A DNA stretch of 64,000 nucleotides from Candidatus Acidulodesulfobacterium ferriphilum (lineage in GTDB: Bacteria > SZUA-79 > Acidulodesulfobacterales > Acidulodesulfobacteraceae), in the NCBI GenBank assembly GCA_004195035.1, contig SGBD01000005.1, forward strand, positions 39,241 through 103,240. The letters run 5' to 3'. Each line of letters begins with the position of its first letter. Position 1 is the stretch's first letter. The notes beneath the pieces were generated by a model. The model ran no database searches, was not told the DNA's origin, and was given only the letters and a program-made list of their open reading frames with translations. Positions 37,135-46,863 of this stretch are shown here, piece after piece. The position numbers were made by a program, and so were the translations under genes.

Positions 37135-39074
37135 CAGCTATGCTTTTAGATAAGATAAAAAAACCCGGCGATGTAAAGACTTTATACATCGAAGACCTTA
37201 AAATTCTTGCTAAAGAACTCAGGGAAGAAATAATATCCACTTGCTCGAAAAATGGCGGACACCTTGCGTCAAGCCTGGGGGTCGTGGAACTTACTCTTGC
37301 CCTTTTAAAATCATTCGATATAGAAAATTCCGATAAAATAATATGGGATGTAGGGCATCAGTCATATTCGTATAAAATCCTTACCGGCAGAAAAGATAAT
37401 TTTGCAACTATCAGAAAATTGGGCGGCATCTCAGGATTTCCGTCTATAAACGAAAGCAAATACGACTTTTTTGGAACAGGTCACGCTGGAACTTCCATAT
37501 CCGCCGCCCTTGGCATAAGCGTAGCGCAAGATTTATCAAAAAAAGGCGATACGGGCAGGGTCATAGCGGTAATAGGCGACGCCTCGATATCTAACGGCAT
37601 TGCTCTTGAAGGTTTAAATCATGCAGGAGCATTAAAAAAAGATATCGTGGTAATTTTAAACGATAATGAAATGTCTATTTCAAAAAATGTCGGGGCAATT
37701 TCAAACTATCTTAATAAAATAATGGGTGGAGATTTTTATCAAAGCTTCAGAAATGACATCGAAAAATTATTAAAATCCATTCCGTTATTCGGAAGTCAGG
37801 TTGCAAGACTTGCTTCAAAATTAGAAGAGTCTTTTAAAAATTTGATAGTTCCCGGCATTATATTCGAAGAACTTGGCTTCACATATATAGGGCCGATAGA
37901 CGGGCATAGCATATCCAATCTTTTAGACACATTCGAAAATATAAAAAAAATAAAAAAACCGATCCTCCTGCATATTATAACGCAAAAAGGAAAGGGTTAC
38001 GAACCGTCGGAAAAAAACCCGTCCCTGTTTCACGGAATCTCTGCTTTTGACAAAAATACGGGACTGACCCTTAAAAAGACGGGCAATATCACTTACGGCG
38101 AGACTGCATCAAACTTTTTAATAAACCTTGCAAAAAATGATGATAAAATAATAGCTATTACGGCGGCAATGCCGGATGGCACCGGCCTTTCAAAGTTTTC
38201 CAAGATTTTCCCCGAAAGATTTTTCGATGTCGGAATAGCCGAAGAGCATGCGGCGACCTTTGCCGCAGGTTCCGCCGCATCAGGTTTGAAACCTTTTATA
38301 TTTATATATTCAACCTTCCTTCAGCGCTCTTTAGACCAGATAATACACGATATATGCCTTCAAAATCTCCCCGTGGTATTCTGCATCGACAGGGCGGGCA
38401 TTGCAGGAGAAGATGGGGCAACACACCAGGGATTATTTGATATTTCTTTTTTAAATTATATCCCAAATCTTATCTTTATGTCTCCAAAAGATGAATATGA
38501 ACTTATGCAAATGGTTAAAAGCGCCCTTTCGTACAATAAACCTGCCGCGATAAGATACCCTAAAATCGAAATCCCATATTTTGAAGCGCCGGATATAGAC
38601 AAGGTTGCGATAATAAATGAGGGGGAATTCGAGGTTCTGCAAAATTACGGCGAAAACATCATAATCAGCCTTGGCGCCCCCCATACCGAAATTATAAAAA
38701 ATATACTACGCAAAATAAACGAAAATATAACGGATGAGAGCCGTAAGATAGGACTAGTTAATGCAAGGTTTATATCCCCGATATCTAATAAACTGATAAA
38801 TAAAATAAAAAAGGCTAAAAAGATTATGACGGTGGAAGAAAATGTCGAGTATTCGGGATTCGGATCTAAACTTCTAACCATCCTGAGCCAGAATACTTCT
38901 ATGTTAAATATGGAGTACAAAATATTATCACTTAAGAATAGCTATATCGAACACGGTCCAAGAAAAGAACTTCTTGCCAATGCCGGGTTTTCCCATGAAG
39001 GGCTCAGTAATTCCATAAATCTTTTTTTTAATATAAACAGTGAAAAAATTAAGATTAGACATTCTTCTTTCTGA
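37131..39074 (+). CDS. dxs: 1-deoxy-D-xylulose-5-phosphate synthase
   Basis: A 647-residue thiamine-diphosphate enzyme, first step of the MEP isoprenoid pathway. Motifs: DVGHQSYSYKILTGR, FGTGHAGTSISAALG, the TPP motif GDASISNG...LNDNEMSIS, FFDVGIAEEHAATFAAG with the catalytic Glu, and DRAGIAGEDGATHQG. A second ATG three codons in could also be the start. It shares the plus-strand operon with ispA, so DMAPP/IPP supply and condensation are encoded together. Confidence 0.96.
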   Translation: MTAMLLDKIKKPGDVKTLYIEDLKILAKELREEIISTCSKNGGHLASSLGVVELTLALLKSFDIENSDKIIWDVGHQSYSYKILTGRKDNFATIRKLGGISGFPSINESKYDFFGTGHAGTSISAALGISVAQDLSKKGDTGRVIAVIGDASISNGIALEGLNHAGALKKDIVVILNDNEMSISKNVGAISNYLNKIMGGDFYQSFRNDIEKLLKSIPLFGSQVARLASKLEESFKNLIVPGIIFEELGFTYIGPIDGHSISNLLDTFENIKKIKKPILLHIITQKGKGYEPSEKNPSLFHGISAFDKNTGLTLKKTGNITYGETASNFLINLAKNDDKIIAITAAMPDGTGLSKFSKIFPERFFDVGIAEEHAATFAAGSAASGLKPFIFIYSTFLQRSLDQIIHDICLQNLPVVFCIDRAGIAGEDGATHQGLFDISFLNYIPNLIFMSPKDEYELMQMVKSALSYNKPAAIRYPKIEIPYFEAPDIDKVAIINEGEFEVLQNYGENIIISLGAPHTEIIKNILRKINENITDESRKIGLVNARFISPISNKLINKIKKAKKIMTVEENVEYSGFGSKLLTILSQNTSMLNMEYKILSLKNSYIEHGPRKELLANAGFSHEGLSNSINLFFNINSEKIKIRHSSF

Positions 39075-39801
39075 TACCTCGCCTGCGCATTCTTTGACCA
39101 GAACCAGGGCATCGTCATTAATAATGGAGGGCAAGGTATCGGTAAACGGGAATATCTGCACAAAGCCGGGGACATTGGTCGCTCCCGAAAGCAGTATAAG
39201 TATTAAAGAAACAAACCCCTATGTCTCAAGAGGCGGGTTAAAATTAAAAGGTGCGCTAACCGATTTTAACTTAGGAGTAAAAGGTAAAAGGGTTATAGAT
39301 ATAGGTGCTTCGACCGGGGGATTCACGGATTGTCTTTTAAAAGAAGGAGCGGATTTTATATATTGCATCGATGTAGGGTATGGACAGCTTCACTATTCCA
39401 TTAGAAATAATGACAAAATTAAAAACCTTGAAAATATAAACATAAAATATCTCCCGTTTGAAGAAATAGGCGAAAAACTTGACTTAGCAGTATGCGATGT
39501 ATCGTTTATATCGCTAAAAAAGGTTTTTCCTCATATCCCAAAATTTTTAAAAGACGGCGGTTTAATACTTTCATTGATAAAACCTCAGTTTGAAGCGGAA
39601 AATAAAAATATCCTTAAAAAAGGCATCGTAAAGGATGAAAACATACACAAATCAATTATAGATGCTATAATAGAATTTTCAAAAACATTAAACCTCATGA
39701 CCATTGGAGTAAAAAAATCATGCATAAAAGGAAAAAAGGGGAATACGGAATTTTTCATTCTTTTATCGAAAGATTCGGAAACAAAAGATTTAAAAAAATA
39801 A
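39040..39801 (+). CDS. tlyA: TlyA-family rRNA methyltransferase / hemolysin-like protein
   Basis: A 253-residue protein from GTG 39040: N-terminal S4 RNA-binding domain (RLDILLSDTSPAHSLTRTRASSLIMEGKVSVNG), then a FtsJ-like SAM methyltransferase with YVSRGGLKLKGAL, VIDIGASTGGFTDCLL, DVGYGQLHYSIR and DVSFISLKKVFP. TlyA enzymes 2'-O-methylate 16S/23S rRNA cytidines. The start overlaps the dxs 3' end by 35 bases. The C-terminus overlaps the next gene by 82 bases. Confidence 0.92.
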   Translation: MKKLRLDILLSDTSPAHSLTRTRASSLIMEGKVSVNGNICTKPGTLVAPESSISIKETNPYVSRGGLKLKGALTDFNLGVKGKRVIDIGASTGGFTDCLLKEGADFIYCIDVGYGQLHYSIRNNDKIKNLENINIKYLPFEEIGEKLDLAVCDVSFISLKKVFPHIPKFLKDGGLILSLIKPQFEAENKNILKKGIVKDENIHKSIIDAIIEFSKTLNLMTIGVKKSCIKGKKGNTEFFILLSKDSETKDLKK

Positions 39802-41483
39802 ACCATCTGCCTTTGTTTGTTTTGAGCATGTTTGTAGTTTTATTTTTTACGGCCGGCATTTTTAATTCCTCCTTTGGCGCAACAACGCAACAGACGTCTT
39901 TTATGCCTTTAAATTCAAAAAATATTAATAATCTTATTACCGGCTTTATTTATTATGATAGCGGCGATTATGTTCGCGCAATAAAATATTTTAAAAAAGA
40001 AACCCAAAAAATAAACAACGGTTACTGGAATTATATTCTTTCGGATGTTTATTTTAAGAATAAAGAATACGAGAAATCTTTATCCCGCGTTAACCTTGCC
40101 ATAAAATTAAAAAAGATTAAATTAAGAAAAAATTTAACAAAAAACGATATGCGGTATTTAATGCTTAAGGCAAAAATACTGGCTGAAAATAATAGTCTCG
40201 AGAAATCTATAGGGGTTCTTAAATTTATCCTTAAAAAAGAGCCGCTTAATTTAAAAGCCCTTTTATTTATTTCAAACCTCTATATCTACAAAAAAGAATT
40301 AAAAACGGCAATACTATATCTGAATATAGTAAAATTAAATTATCCGAGCAATATGGATGCTTATTATATACTGTCTAAAATCTATATCGCCGAAAATAAA
40401 ACGCAAAAAGCCGAAAAAAATCTGCTGCAACTCATAAAAATAGACCCGTATTTTAAAAAGGGATATTTTCAACTTTCTGCTATTTATATACTTTTAGGAA
40501 AAGAAGAAAATGCCATTAAGATATTCGACAGGTACTTAAAAATAGACCCGTATTCCAAAACGGCGCTTTATCAATCCGCCGTACTTAATTACGCGATAAA
40601 AAAATACGATACCGCCAGAAAACATTTTTTTAACTTTCTCGATATTACAAAGAAAAATAAAAATATGCTAAATTTCAGGAACAACTCCATTTTTTTTATT
40701 GGACTTTCTTATATACTTCAAAAAAATTATGCAAAAGGATTAATTTATTTAGACAGGCTTAAATTTGGAAAACATTATCTCGACGCAAAACTTGAGGAAA
40801 TAGAAATTTATTTGATTTTATACAGAAAGGGCAGGGATGATAAATATAAAGCAAAGGTAAAAGGCATTATAAGCATCCTGCTGAAGAATCCAAAATTAAA
40901 GAAAAATTTGAAGGTTTATTACTTTTCGGCAATCGCTTTAGCCGAAATAAAAAACTTTAACAAATCAAAAAATGTCATACAAAACGGGCTTAAATATTTT
41001 CCGGACAACACTGCCCTTTTATATGAGCTTGGCTCGGCATACCATTCTTTAAAAGAAGAAACAAAAGCAAACTCGGTAATGCAAAGAATTTTAAAAATAG
41101 ACCCGCTTGATGCGGAGGCTCTTAACTTTATCGGGTATTACCTCGCGGTAAAAAATAAAGATTTAAGAAAAGCAAAAATTATGCTGGAAAAAGCCTTATC
41201 TATAGATAAAAATTCGCCTTACATCTTAGACAGCCTCGGCTTCGTATATTATAGATATAAAGAATACGATAAGGCTATGAAGTTTTTTAAACTTGCGCTT
41301 AAAAAACTCGGCAAATCATCTACGGTCTTAAAACACGTGGGAATGGATTATTTTAGGCTAAAAAAATATGAAAAGGCGCTAAAATATTTTAAGGAGTCTT
41401 ATAAAATAAAGAAATCGAAAGAGGTCGAAGATTATATCAAAAGAATCGAAAATATTTCTAATACTATCTTAAATCACCGTTAG
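39720..41483 (+). CDS. Exported/anchored TPR-repeat protein
   Basis: A 587-residue, very Lys-rich protein. A basic segment and a hydrophobic stretch (LPLFVLSMFVVLFFTAGIFNSSFGA, about 30-54) look like a signal peptide or anchor; the rest is a long array of 34-residue tetratricopeptide units (for example YFQLSAIYILLGKEENAIKIFDRYLKIDP). The start lies inside tlyA; a later start near 39810 is possible but would lose the basic N-region. The last five residues and the stop codon lie inside a MITE copy. Its role is unknown; TPR proteins of this kind often scaffold envelope or pilus complexes. Confidence 0.8.
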   Translation: MHKRKKGEYGIFHSFIERFGNKRFKKINHLPLFVLSMFVVLFFTAGIFNSSFGATTQQTSFMPLNSKNINNLITGFIYYDSGDYVRAIKYFKKETQKINNGYWNYILSDVYFKNKEYEKSLSRVNLAIKLKKIKLRKNLTKNDMRYLMLKAKILAENNSLEKSIGVLKFILKKEPLNLKALLFISNLYIYKKELKTAILYLNIVKLNYPSNMDAYYILSKIYIAENKTQKAEKNLLQLIKIDPYFKKGYFQLSAIYILLGKEENAIKIFDRYLKIDPYSKTALYQSAVLNYAIKKYDTARKHFFNFLDITKKNKNMLNFRNNSIFFIGLSYILQKNYAKGLIYLDRLKFGKHYLDAKLEEIEIYLILYRKGRDDKYKAKVKGIISILLKNPKLKKNLKVYYFSAIALAEIKNFNKSKNVIQNGLKYFPDNTALLYELGSAYHSLKEETKANSVMQRILKIDPLDAEALNFIGYYLAVKNKDLRKAKIMLEKALSIDKNSPYILDSLGFVYYRYKEYDKAMKFFKLALKKLGKSSTVLKHVGMDYFRLKKYEKALKYFKESYKIKKSKEVEDYIKRIENISNTILNHR

Positions 41484-41632
41484 AAACTATTAAAATTGTT
41501 TCAACATATTATAAATTCTGGATTCCTGCCTACGCAGGAATGACGATACCGGAATTTAACTTTTCACCCAACGGGTGTCATTCCTGCGTAGGCAGGAATC
41601 CAGAAAAAGAGATTTCTAAAGGTGATTTAAGA
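41467..41632. mobile_element. MITE-like element, 166-bp copy (B)
   Basis: Terminal inverted repeats (TCTTAAATCACC... and ...GGTGATTTAAGA, about 22 bases with mismatches) enclose a perfect 27-bp inner inverted repeat: 41518-41544 starting CTGGATTCC and 41577-41603 ending GGAATCCAG. The flanks carry the direct repeat TACTA (41462-41466 and 41633-41637). The centre contains CACCCAACGGGT. The element encodes the last codons and TAG of the upstream TPR gene and fills the gap to the convergent regulator gene. Confidence 0.82.
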
Positions 41633-41648
41633 TACTAAATAAAACCTG

Positions 41649-43070
41649 TTATCCCTGAGATGCGTCGCTAAGTTTTCTATAAATTGTCTTTAATCCGATA
41701 TTTAAATCCTTTGCGGTTTTTAACTTATTATATGAATTTTTCTCCAGAGTTTTTTGTATAATCAGGTTTTCCGCCTCTTCGAGGGTTAAACTGAAAGGTA
41801 TTTTAATATAACTTTCGGGGGAGGGGGAAGCGTTATCAGAAACATTACCTGCGCCGCCGGCAAACTTGTTTTCCTGATGCCTTTCTTTTAAGTAATTTGG
41901 CAGCATATGTTCATCCAAAATTTCGCTGTCAGAAATAGCCGTCATAAATTCTATCGCATTTTTTAGCTCTCTAATGTTACCGGGAAAATCGTACTTTAAT
42001 AAAATATCAAGCGCGTTCTTATTTAATCCCTTTATATTTTTGCCGTTTTCTTTGGAAAAATCCTCCAGAAACTTTTTTATCAAAAGCGGTATATCTTCTT
42101 TTCTTTCTCTGAGCGGTATAAGTTTCAGATTTACCACATTCAATCTGTAATATAAATCCTGCCTGAATTCCCCTTTTTCTACCTTTTTTTCGATATCCTG
42201 AGAAGCGGCAATAATTCTTATATCTATCCTTATGGTCTTATTCCCTCCAACCCTTTCGAACTCTTTTTCCTGAAGAACGCGTAATATTTTTGATTGCGTC
42301 CTTAGCGGAATTTCGCCTATTTCGTCAAGAAAGATAGTTCCGCCGTCCGCTATTTCGAATCTGCCTTTATAAAGCGAATCCGCCCCCGTGTAAGCACCCT
42401 TTTCATGCCCGAAAAGCTCGCTTTCCAGAATAGACTCGGAAAGCGCGGCACAGTTCACCTTTATAAAAGGTTTACTTTTTCTATGGCTGTTATTGACGAT
42501 AATGTTTGCGAGCATCTCTTTACCCGTGCCGGATTCCCCTTCTATTAGCACGGTAGAATTTTTATCTGCCACTGCCACAGCCGTGTTTACGATGTCAATC
42601 ATATTCTTTGACGAAGTTATTAAATTTCCAAAATTGAACCTTTCATCGAGTCTTGTCTTTAGAATATTTATTTCATCGATAAGCCTTTTATTGGATATTA
42701 TCCGCTTGATTATTAAACCAAGTTCATCGAGATTTATGGGCTTCGTTATATAGTCATAGGCTCCAAGCTTAATAGCTTCGACGGCGCTTTTTACCGAGCT
42801 AAACCCTGTAGTAATGACAACCTCCGCTCTTTGAACCATGCCTTCATTTATACTTTTTAGCAAATCCAGGCCTGTTCCGTCGGGAAGTTTAAGATCGGTA
42901 ATAATAATACCTATATTATTATTTGAATTTAAAATATTTAAAGCGGCATTAACGGTATCTGCCTCAAAAACACTATAGCCTTCAAGTTTCACGAACTCAA
43001 AAAGCCCCAAACGCGAGGCTTTATCGTCTTCGACTATTAATATTGCAGTGGCTTGAGATAATTCTTCCAT
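41649..43070 (-). CDS. Sigma-54-dependent response regulator (NtrC family)
   Basis: A 473-residue regulator: receiver domain (VEDDK, phospho-acceptor in TDLKLPDGTG, TKPINLDE), AAA+ domain with GESGTGKE, GAYTGA (Tyr in place of Phe in the sigma-54 loop, a common variant), IFLDEIGEIPL, and a Fis-type C-terminus (AKDLNIGLKTIYRKL). It is encoded 18 bases downstream of a membrane kinase, so the pair forms a second RpoN-linked two-component system distinct from PilS/PilR. Targets are unknown; no sigma-54 promoter was identified in the window. Confidence 0.92.
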   Translation of the reverse strand: MEELSQATAILIVEDDKASRLGLFEFVKLEGYSVFEADTVNAALNILNSNNNIGIIITDLKLPDGTGLDLLKSINEGMVQRAEVVITTGFSSVKSAVEAIKLGAYDYITKPINLDELGLIIKRIISNKRLIDEINILKTRLDERFNFGNLITSSKNMIDIVNTAVAVADKNSTVLIEGESGTGKEMLANIIVNNSHRKSKPFIKVNCAALSESILESELFGHEKGAYTGADSLYKGRFEIADGGTIFLDEIGEIPLRTQSKILRVLQEKEFERVGGNKTIRIDIRIIAASQDIEKKVEKGEFRQDLYYRLNVVNLKLIPLRERKEDIPLLIKKFLEDFSKENGKNIKGLNKNALDILLKYDFPGNIRELKNAIEFMTAISDSEILDEHMLPNYLKERHQENKFAGGAGNVSDNASPSPESYIKIPFSLTLEEAENLIIQKTLEKNSYNKLKTAKDLNIGLKTIYRKLSDASQG

Positions 43071-43088
43071 TTTCTATTTGGAGGGATG

Positions 43089-44126
43089 CTAATTCTCTAA
43101 ATCTTTAAATATGACGGAAACCTTTGTTCCTTTGTTATAATTAGATTCTATATGCATTTTAAAACCGTGGGCATCCAAAATCTTTTTTACCAGCGCAAGT
43201 CCCAGCCCTACCCCATTTTTCTTTGTGGTAAAAAACGGCTCGTAAACTTTTTTAATTATTTCCTGTTTTATGCCTTTTCCGTTATCTTCGATAATTATTA
43301 ATATCTTATTAAGGTAAAAAGAAGAATATATTGAAACATCGCCTTTTTCGCCGTCATAAGATTCTATGGCATTTGATACTAAGTTAATAAAAACCTGCTC
43401 CATTAAATCCCTGTCCATTTTAACGGAGATGTTTTTATCTAATGAGACACGCAGGTTAATTCCTTTATCTGCGGCTTTCGGCTTTAATGTTTCCGCAACG
43501 AAGTTTAACAGGTCTGAAAGGTTAATTTCCTCAAGATTAAGGTGATAATCTTTTGTAAATTTGAGGATGTTCTCCATTGTTTGAACTAACTTATGCGTCT
43601 CTGTTTCTATAGCGCCGCTAATTCGGGTTATTTCCTCTTTTTCCCCTTCAAAATCCTTAACCCCTGCAACCCGCGCGCCCAAGACCCTTGAGTTTATAGA
43701 TAACGAATTAATATTGCCTTTAATTTCGTGTAAAATAGTTGACGGCATTTCCAGTATGTTTTTTTCGACGGATTTTAGGGTTGAAAGGGTTCCCTCTTCT
43801 TTGTCTATAAGCCTGTAAAAATAAGCAAACATAAAGATAATCAGGGATGCCGATAATATTAAAGAAATCGTAAAAAAGTAATAAAACGCGCTGTTATGCA
43901 AGTTGTTAAAGATATCAGGATAAGCAAGCTTAAGCCTGTCATTACCGCCGAAAAAAACCATATTAGACTGTTTAAGCGAATAAATTGCGCTGTTTTTTGA
44001 ATATAATGAGGAAAACAGGCTGTATGTTTCCGAGGCATAAAACCCTACCATTAAAATAAGCAAAAATGTAAAAAGGCTCAATAAGAAAACTCTGAATTTT
44101 TTAGTCTTAAAAAATTTTCTTATCAT
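43089..44126 (-). CDS. Membrane sensor histidine kinase
   Basis: A 345-residue kinase. Two membrane helices (about 12-30 and 78-102) enclose a short periplasmic loop of about 45 residues. A HisKA-like H-box ILHEIKGNINSLSINSRVL and HATPase_c with FINLVSNAIESY, EDNGKGI and FTTKKNGVGLGLALV follow. The H-box has HEIKG instead of the usual HELRNP, as in some NtrB-like kinases. It is cognate to the adjacent sigma-54 regulator by position. Confidence 0.88.
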   Translation of the reverse strand: MIRKFFKTKKFRVFLLSLFTFLLILMVGFYASETYSLFSSLYSKNSAIYSLKQSNMVFFGGNDRLKLAYPDIFNNLHNSAFYYFFTISLILSASLIIFMFAYFYRLIDKEEGTLSTLKSVEKNILEMPSTILHEIKGNINSLSINSRVLGARVAGVKDFEGEKEEITRISGAIETETHKLVQTMENILKFTKDYHLNLEEINLSDLLNFVAETLKPKAADKGINLRVSLDKNISVKMDRDLMEQVFINLVSNAIESYDGEKGDVSIYSSFYLNKILIIIEDNGKGIKQEIIKKVYEPFFTTKKNGVGLGLALVKKILDAHGFKMHIESNYNKGTKVSVIFKDLEN

Positions 44127-44167
44127 AATGATTCATTTTATTAAATTTTTTCACAAAAATCAATCAC

Positions 44168-45106
44168 CTAAATCGGAGCCGCATGTTCTTTGCTTAAGAT
44201 AACGGCTGCAAGAGCTATATCTTTTTTAATTCTATTTTCAAGGGATGCGGAATTGTCAAATTTTATTTCCGGTCTCAGTCTTGCAACGAAAAATACCTCT
44301 ATTTCTCTGTCGTATAAGTCCTTATCGAAATTAAATATATAGGTCTCTATCCTTCTTATTTCTTCATTAAAGGTAGGGTTTGACCCGACATTCGTTACCG
44401 AGTCGTGAAACTCGTTATCCACTTTTACAAGGGTGGCATATACCCCGTCTTTAGGAAAAAGTTCCTCTTCAGGAATAATGTTTGCCGTAGGAAACCCAAG
44501 GCTTTTACCCCTCCCGCTTCCTTTGACGACCTTCCCGTGAACGGAATAGTGTCTTCCTAAAAATCTCTTTACGGCGCAAACCTGTCCTAGTAAAACGAAC
44601 CTCCTTATAATGGTGCTGGAAACTATTTTTTTGCCCATTTTAACCGGACCGACGACCGTAAGGTCGAAATTCAGTTCATTCGCTAATTTCTCAAGAAGGA
44701 GGGTATTCCCCGATTTTCCAACGCCAAAGCCAAAATCATGGCCTACTATAACCTTAACGGGATTTAATTTTTTAACTATGACATTTTCTATAAAATCCTC
44801 CGGCGTCATTTTTGCAAACTCAGGCGTGAATGTGATGTAAATCAAATAATCTATGCCGATTGCCTCTATAAGCTCGACCTTTTTTTCAAAAGTGGTTATC
44901 AAATGTATCCTTTCCTCCGGATGAAGAATCTTTAAGGGGTGGGGATGAAAAGTAAGAACTACCGAAGGTAAATTTAATTTTGAAGCATAATCTTTTGTTA
45001 ATTCCATTAATTTTCTGTGTCCTAAATGGATGCCGTCAAAACTCCCTATAGTAATTACCGAACTTGTAAATTCAGGATTAAATTTGCTAATTTCGGATAT
45101 CTTCAA
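44168..45106 (-). CDS. ribF: Bifunctional riboflavin kinase/FAD synthetase RibF
   Basis: From TTG 45106 this is 312 residues, the normal RibF length. The N-terminal FAD synthetase domain has TIGSFDGIHLGHRKLM and TFHPHPLKIL; the C-terminal riboflavin kinase has GRGKSLGFPTANI and the YATLVKVD region. It makes FMN and then FAD. The frame is open to an ATG at 45226, but that would overlap ubiB and add 40 unrelated residues, while TTG 45106 follows AAGGGGGT at ten bases. Confidence 0.92.
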   Translation of the reverse strand: MKISEISKFNPEFTSSVITIGSFDGIHLGHRKLMELTKDYASKLNLPSVVLTFHPHPLKILHPEERIHLITTFEKKVELIEAIGIDYLIYITFTPEFAKMTPEDFIENVIVKKLNPVKVIVGHDFGFGVGKSGNTLLLEKLANELNFDLTVVGPVKMGKKIVSSTIIRRFVLLGQVCAVKRFLGRHYSVHGKVVKGSGRGKSLGFPTANIIPEEELFPKDGVYATLVKVDNEFHDSVTNVGSNPTFNEEIRRIETYIFNFDKDLYDREIEVFFVARLRPEIKFDNSASLENRIKKDIALAAVILSKEHAAPI

Positions 45107-45171
45107 GTCTATGTTTACCCCCTTCCATTGCGCCTTAAGTAAGTTTAGTTTATATAATTTATATAATACCT

Positions 45172-46863
45172 TTATTTTAATCCTCTGATTAATAAAATCA
45201 ATATGTACAAAAATCCGAAAATCCATCCGATAAAACCAGCTATCAATATCCAGTAATGCAATAACGCCCCCCCTGTAAACATAAGAATACTGGAAGATAT
45301 TATAAGCGCGGCAACCAAGAATCCTCTCATAAGCCGCTTGCTTGATTTTTCCATCTCGCCCATAAGTCCTTCTAATCCCTTATGAATAAAATCTATAGAA
45401 AAATTATCCTCCGACATTTTTTTAAGGATTTTTTCCGCCTTCTTCGGAAACTCCCCAAAAAAATCTCTATAATTTTTTAATTTACTTATTATCTGCTCTT
45501 TAATATCTTTTACCTTTTCTTTTTTATTTATCAAAACATCGAAATCAAAAAATTCCGTACCGGAGGTGACAAAAGAAAAATCGGGGTCGAGAATTTTTGC
45601 AATGGACTCTATGGATAACAATGCTTTAAATAAAAGCGATAATTCGGCCGGAATAACAAGATTATGCCTTTGCCCGATTTTTAATGTTTTCAGAAGAATT
45701 TCCGCGCTGTAAATATCTTTAAACGGCCTGTTAAAAAAGCCTTCTATAAATTCCGCAAGCTCAAATTTAAATGCCTGCTCCTCTTTTTCGGAAAGGTCTC
45801 CCATACAAATTTCAATAAATTGGACGGCCATTTCTTCATAATTGCCGCCGATAAAATTAATAAAATATTCGAGAGCCATTCTTTTTAAATCTTTAGTAAG
45901 AATACCGACGGAACCAAAATCTATTAATCCAATTTTTTCTTCGTTTATCACAAAAACATTGCCGGGATGCGGGTCGGCATTAAAATACCCTAATATGAAT
46001 ATCTGCTTAAAATAATGGTTTAAAAATATTTTAAGTATATTTTTGGTGTTATAACCTCTTTTGAAAAGTTCTTCCGTATTCGATACCTTTATTCCATGGA
46101 TAAAATCTTCCACCAATAAATTATTAGATATGTAATTCCAGTAAATCTGCGGTATTACGACGGAATGTTTATCCATATTACTTCTTCTAATTTTTTCCGT
46201 ATATCCCGCCTCCGTCAAAAAATTTAGCTCGCAAATTATATTTTTTCCGAATTCTTGATATAATTCATCCAGATTATCTATATAAAGCAATTCTTTAACC
46301 GGTTTTCTTATAATATTTACGATAAAGTAAAGAACATCTAAATCGTTTTTAATAATTTTATCGATATCCCCTTTTTTGATTTTAACCGCCACGACGGTTC
46401 CGTCTTTAAGAACAGCCTTATGGACCTGGGCAAGGGAAGCCGACGCGATCGGGTTTTCATCGAAACTGCTAAAAATCTCGTCAGGATCCTTTCCCGTTTC
46501 CTTTTTAACGATGCCTTTAATTTCATCGAATTTAATATAATTTAGCTGAACGCTGTCCTGAAGCTTTTTTAATTCATTAATATATTTAGAGGGGAGCATG
46601 GTTACTTCCTGAGAGAGTATCTGCCCTACTTTAATAAAAGTAGGTCCGAGATCTTCTAACGCGTATCTCAGCCGTATTTCAGGGGGAACATTCAGGTAAT
46701 CGTCAACGGGATAGGCTGCTTTAAGGTATTTTTTAAAAATAAAAAATTTAGATAAACCGATGTTCGTTATGACTTGATAAAAACCATGCTTGGCAAAAAT
46801 CATGGTTATCTGTCTTATCCTTTTAACCGCCCTTATAAATTTAATAAAATCAGTTATCTTCAT
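45172..46863 (-). CDS. UbiB/ABC1-family (ADCK-like) atypical kinase
   Basis: A 563-residue protein with the ABC1 signature: the KxGQ motif FIKVGQILSQEVTMLP, the Ala-rich loop ENPIASASLAQVHKA, NADPHPGN and the DFG motif LIDFGSVG, and two C-terminal membrane helices (about 510-560). UbiB-type proteins support quinone biosynthesis as ATPase/kinase-like factors at the membrane. Without other ubi/men genes nearby, the lipid pathway served is uncertain. Its 5' end overlaps the rnr 3' end by 14 bases. Confidence 0.9.
   Translation of the reverse strand: MKITDFIKFIRAVKRIRQITMIFAKHGFYQVITNIGLSKFFIFKKYLKAAYPVDDYLNVPPEIRLRYALEDLGPTFIKVGQILSQEVTMLPSKYINELKKLQDSVQLNYIKFDEIKGIVKKETGKDPDEIFSSFDENPIASASLAQVHKAVLKDGTVVAVKIKKGDIDKIIKNDLDVLYFIVNIIRKPVKELLYIDNLDELYQEFGKNIICELNFLTEAGYTEKIRRSNMDKHSVVIPQIYWNYISNNLLVEDFIHGIKVSNTEELFKRGYNTKNILKIFLNHYFKQIFILGYFNADPHPGNVFVINEEKIGLIDFGSVGILTKDLKRMALEYFINFIGGNYEEMAVQFIEICMGDLSEKEEQAFKFELAEFIEGFFNRPFKDIYSAEILLKTLKIGQRHNLVIPAELSLLFKALLSIESIAKILDPDFSFVTSGTEFFDFDVLINKKEKVKDIKEQIISKLKNYRDFFGEFPKKAEKILKKMSEDNFSIDFIHKGLEGLMGEMEKSSKRLMRGFLVAALIISSSILMFTGGALLHYWILIAGFIGWIFGFLYILILLIRGLK

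Noticed and set aside
41518..41603. Long inverted repeat read as an ordinary terminator
   Set aside because: Same arms, length and 5-bp flanking duplication recur at 57394-57559, so it is part of a mobile element; it may still stop transcription secondarily.
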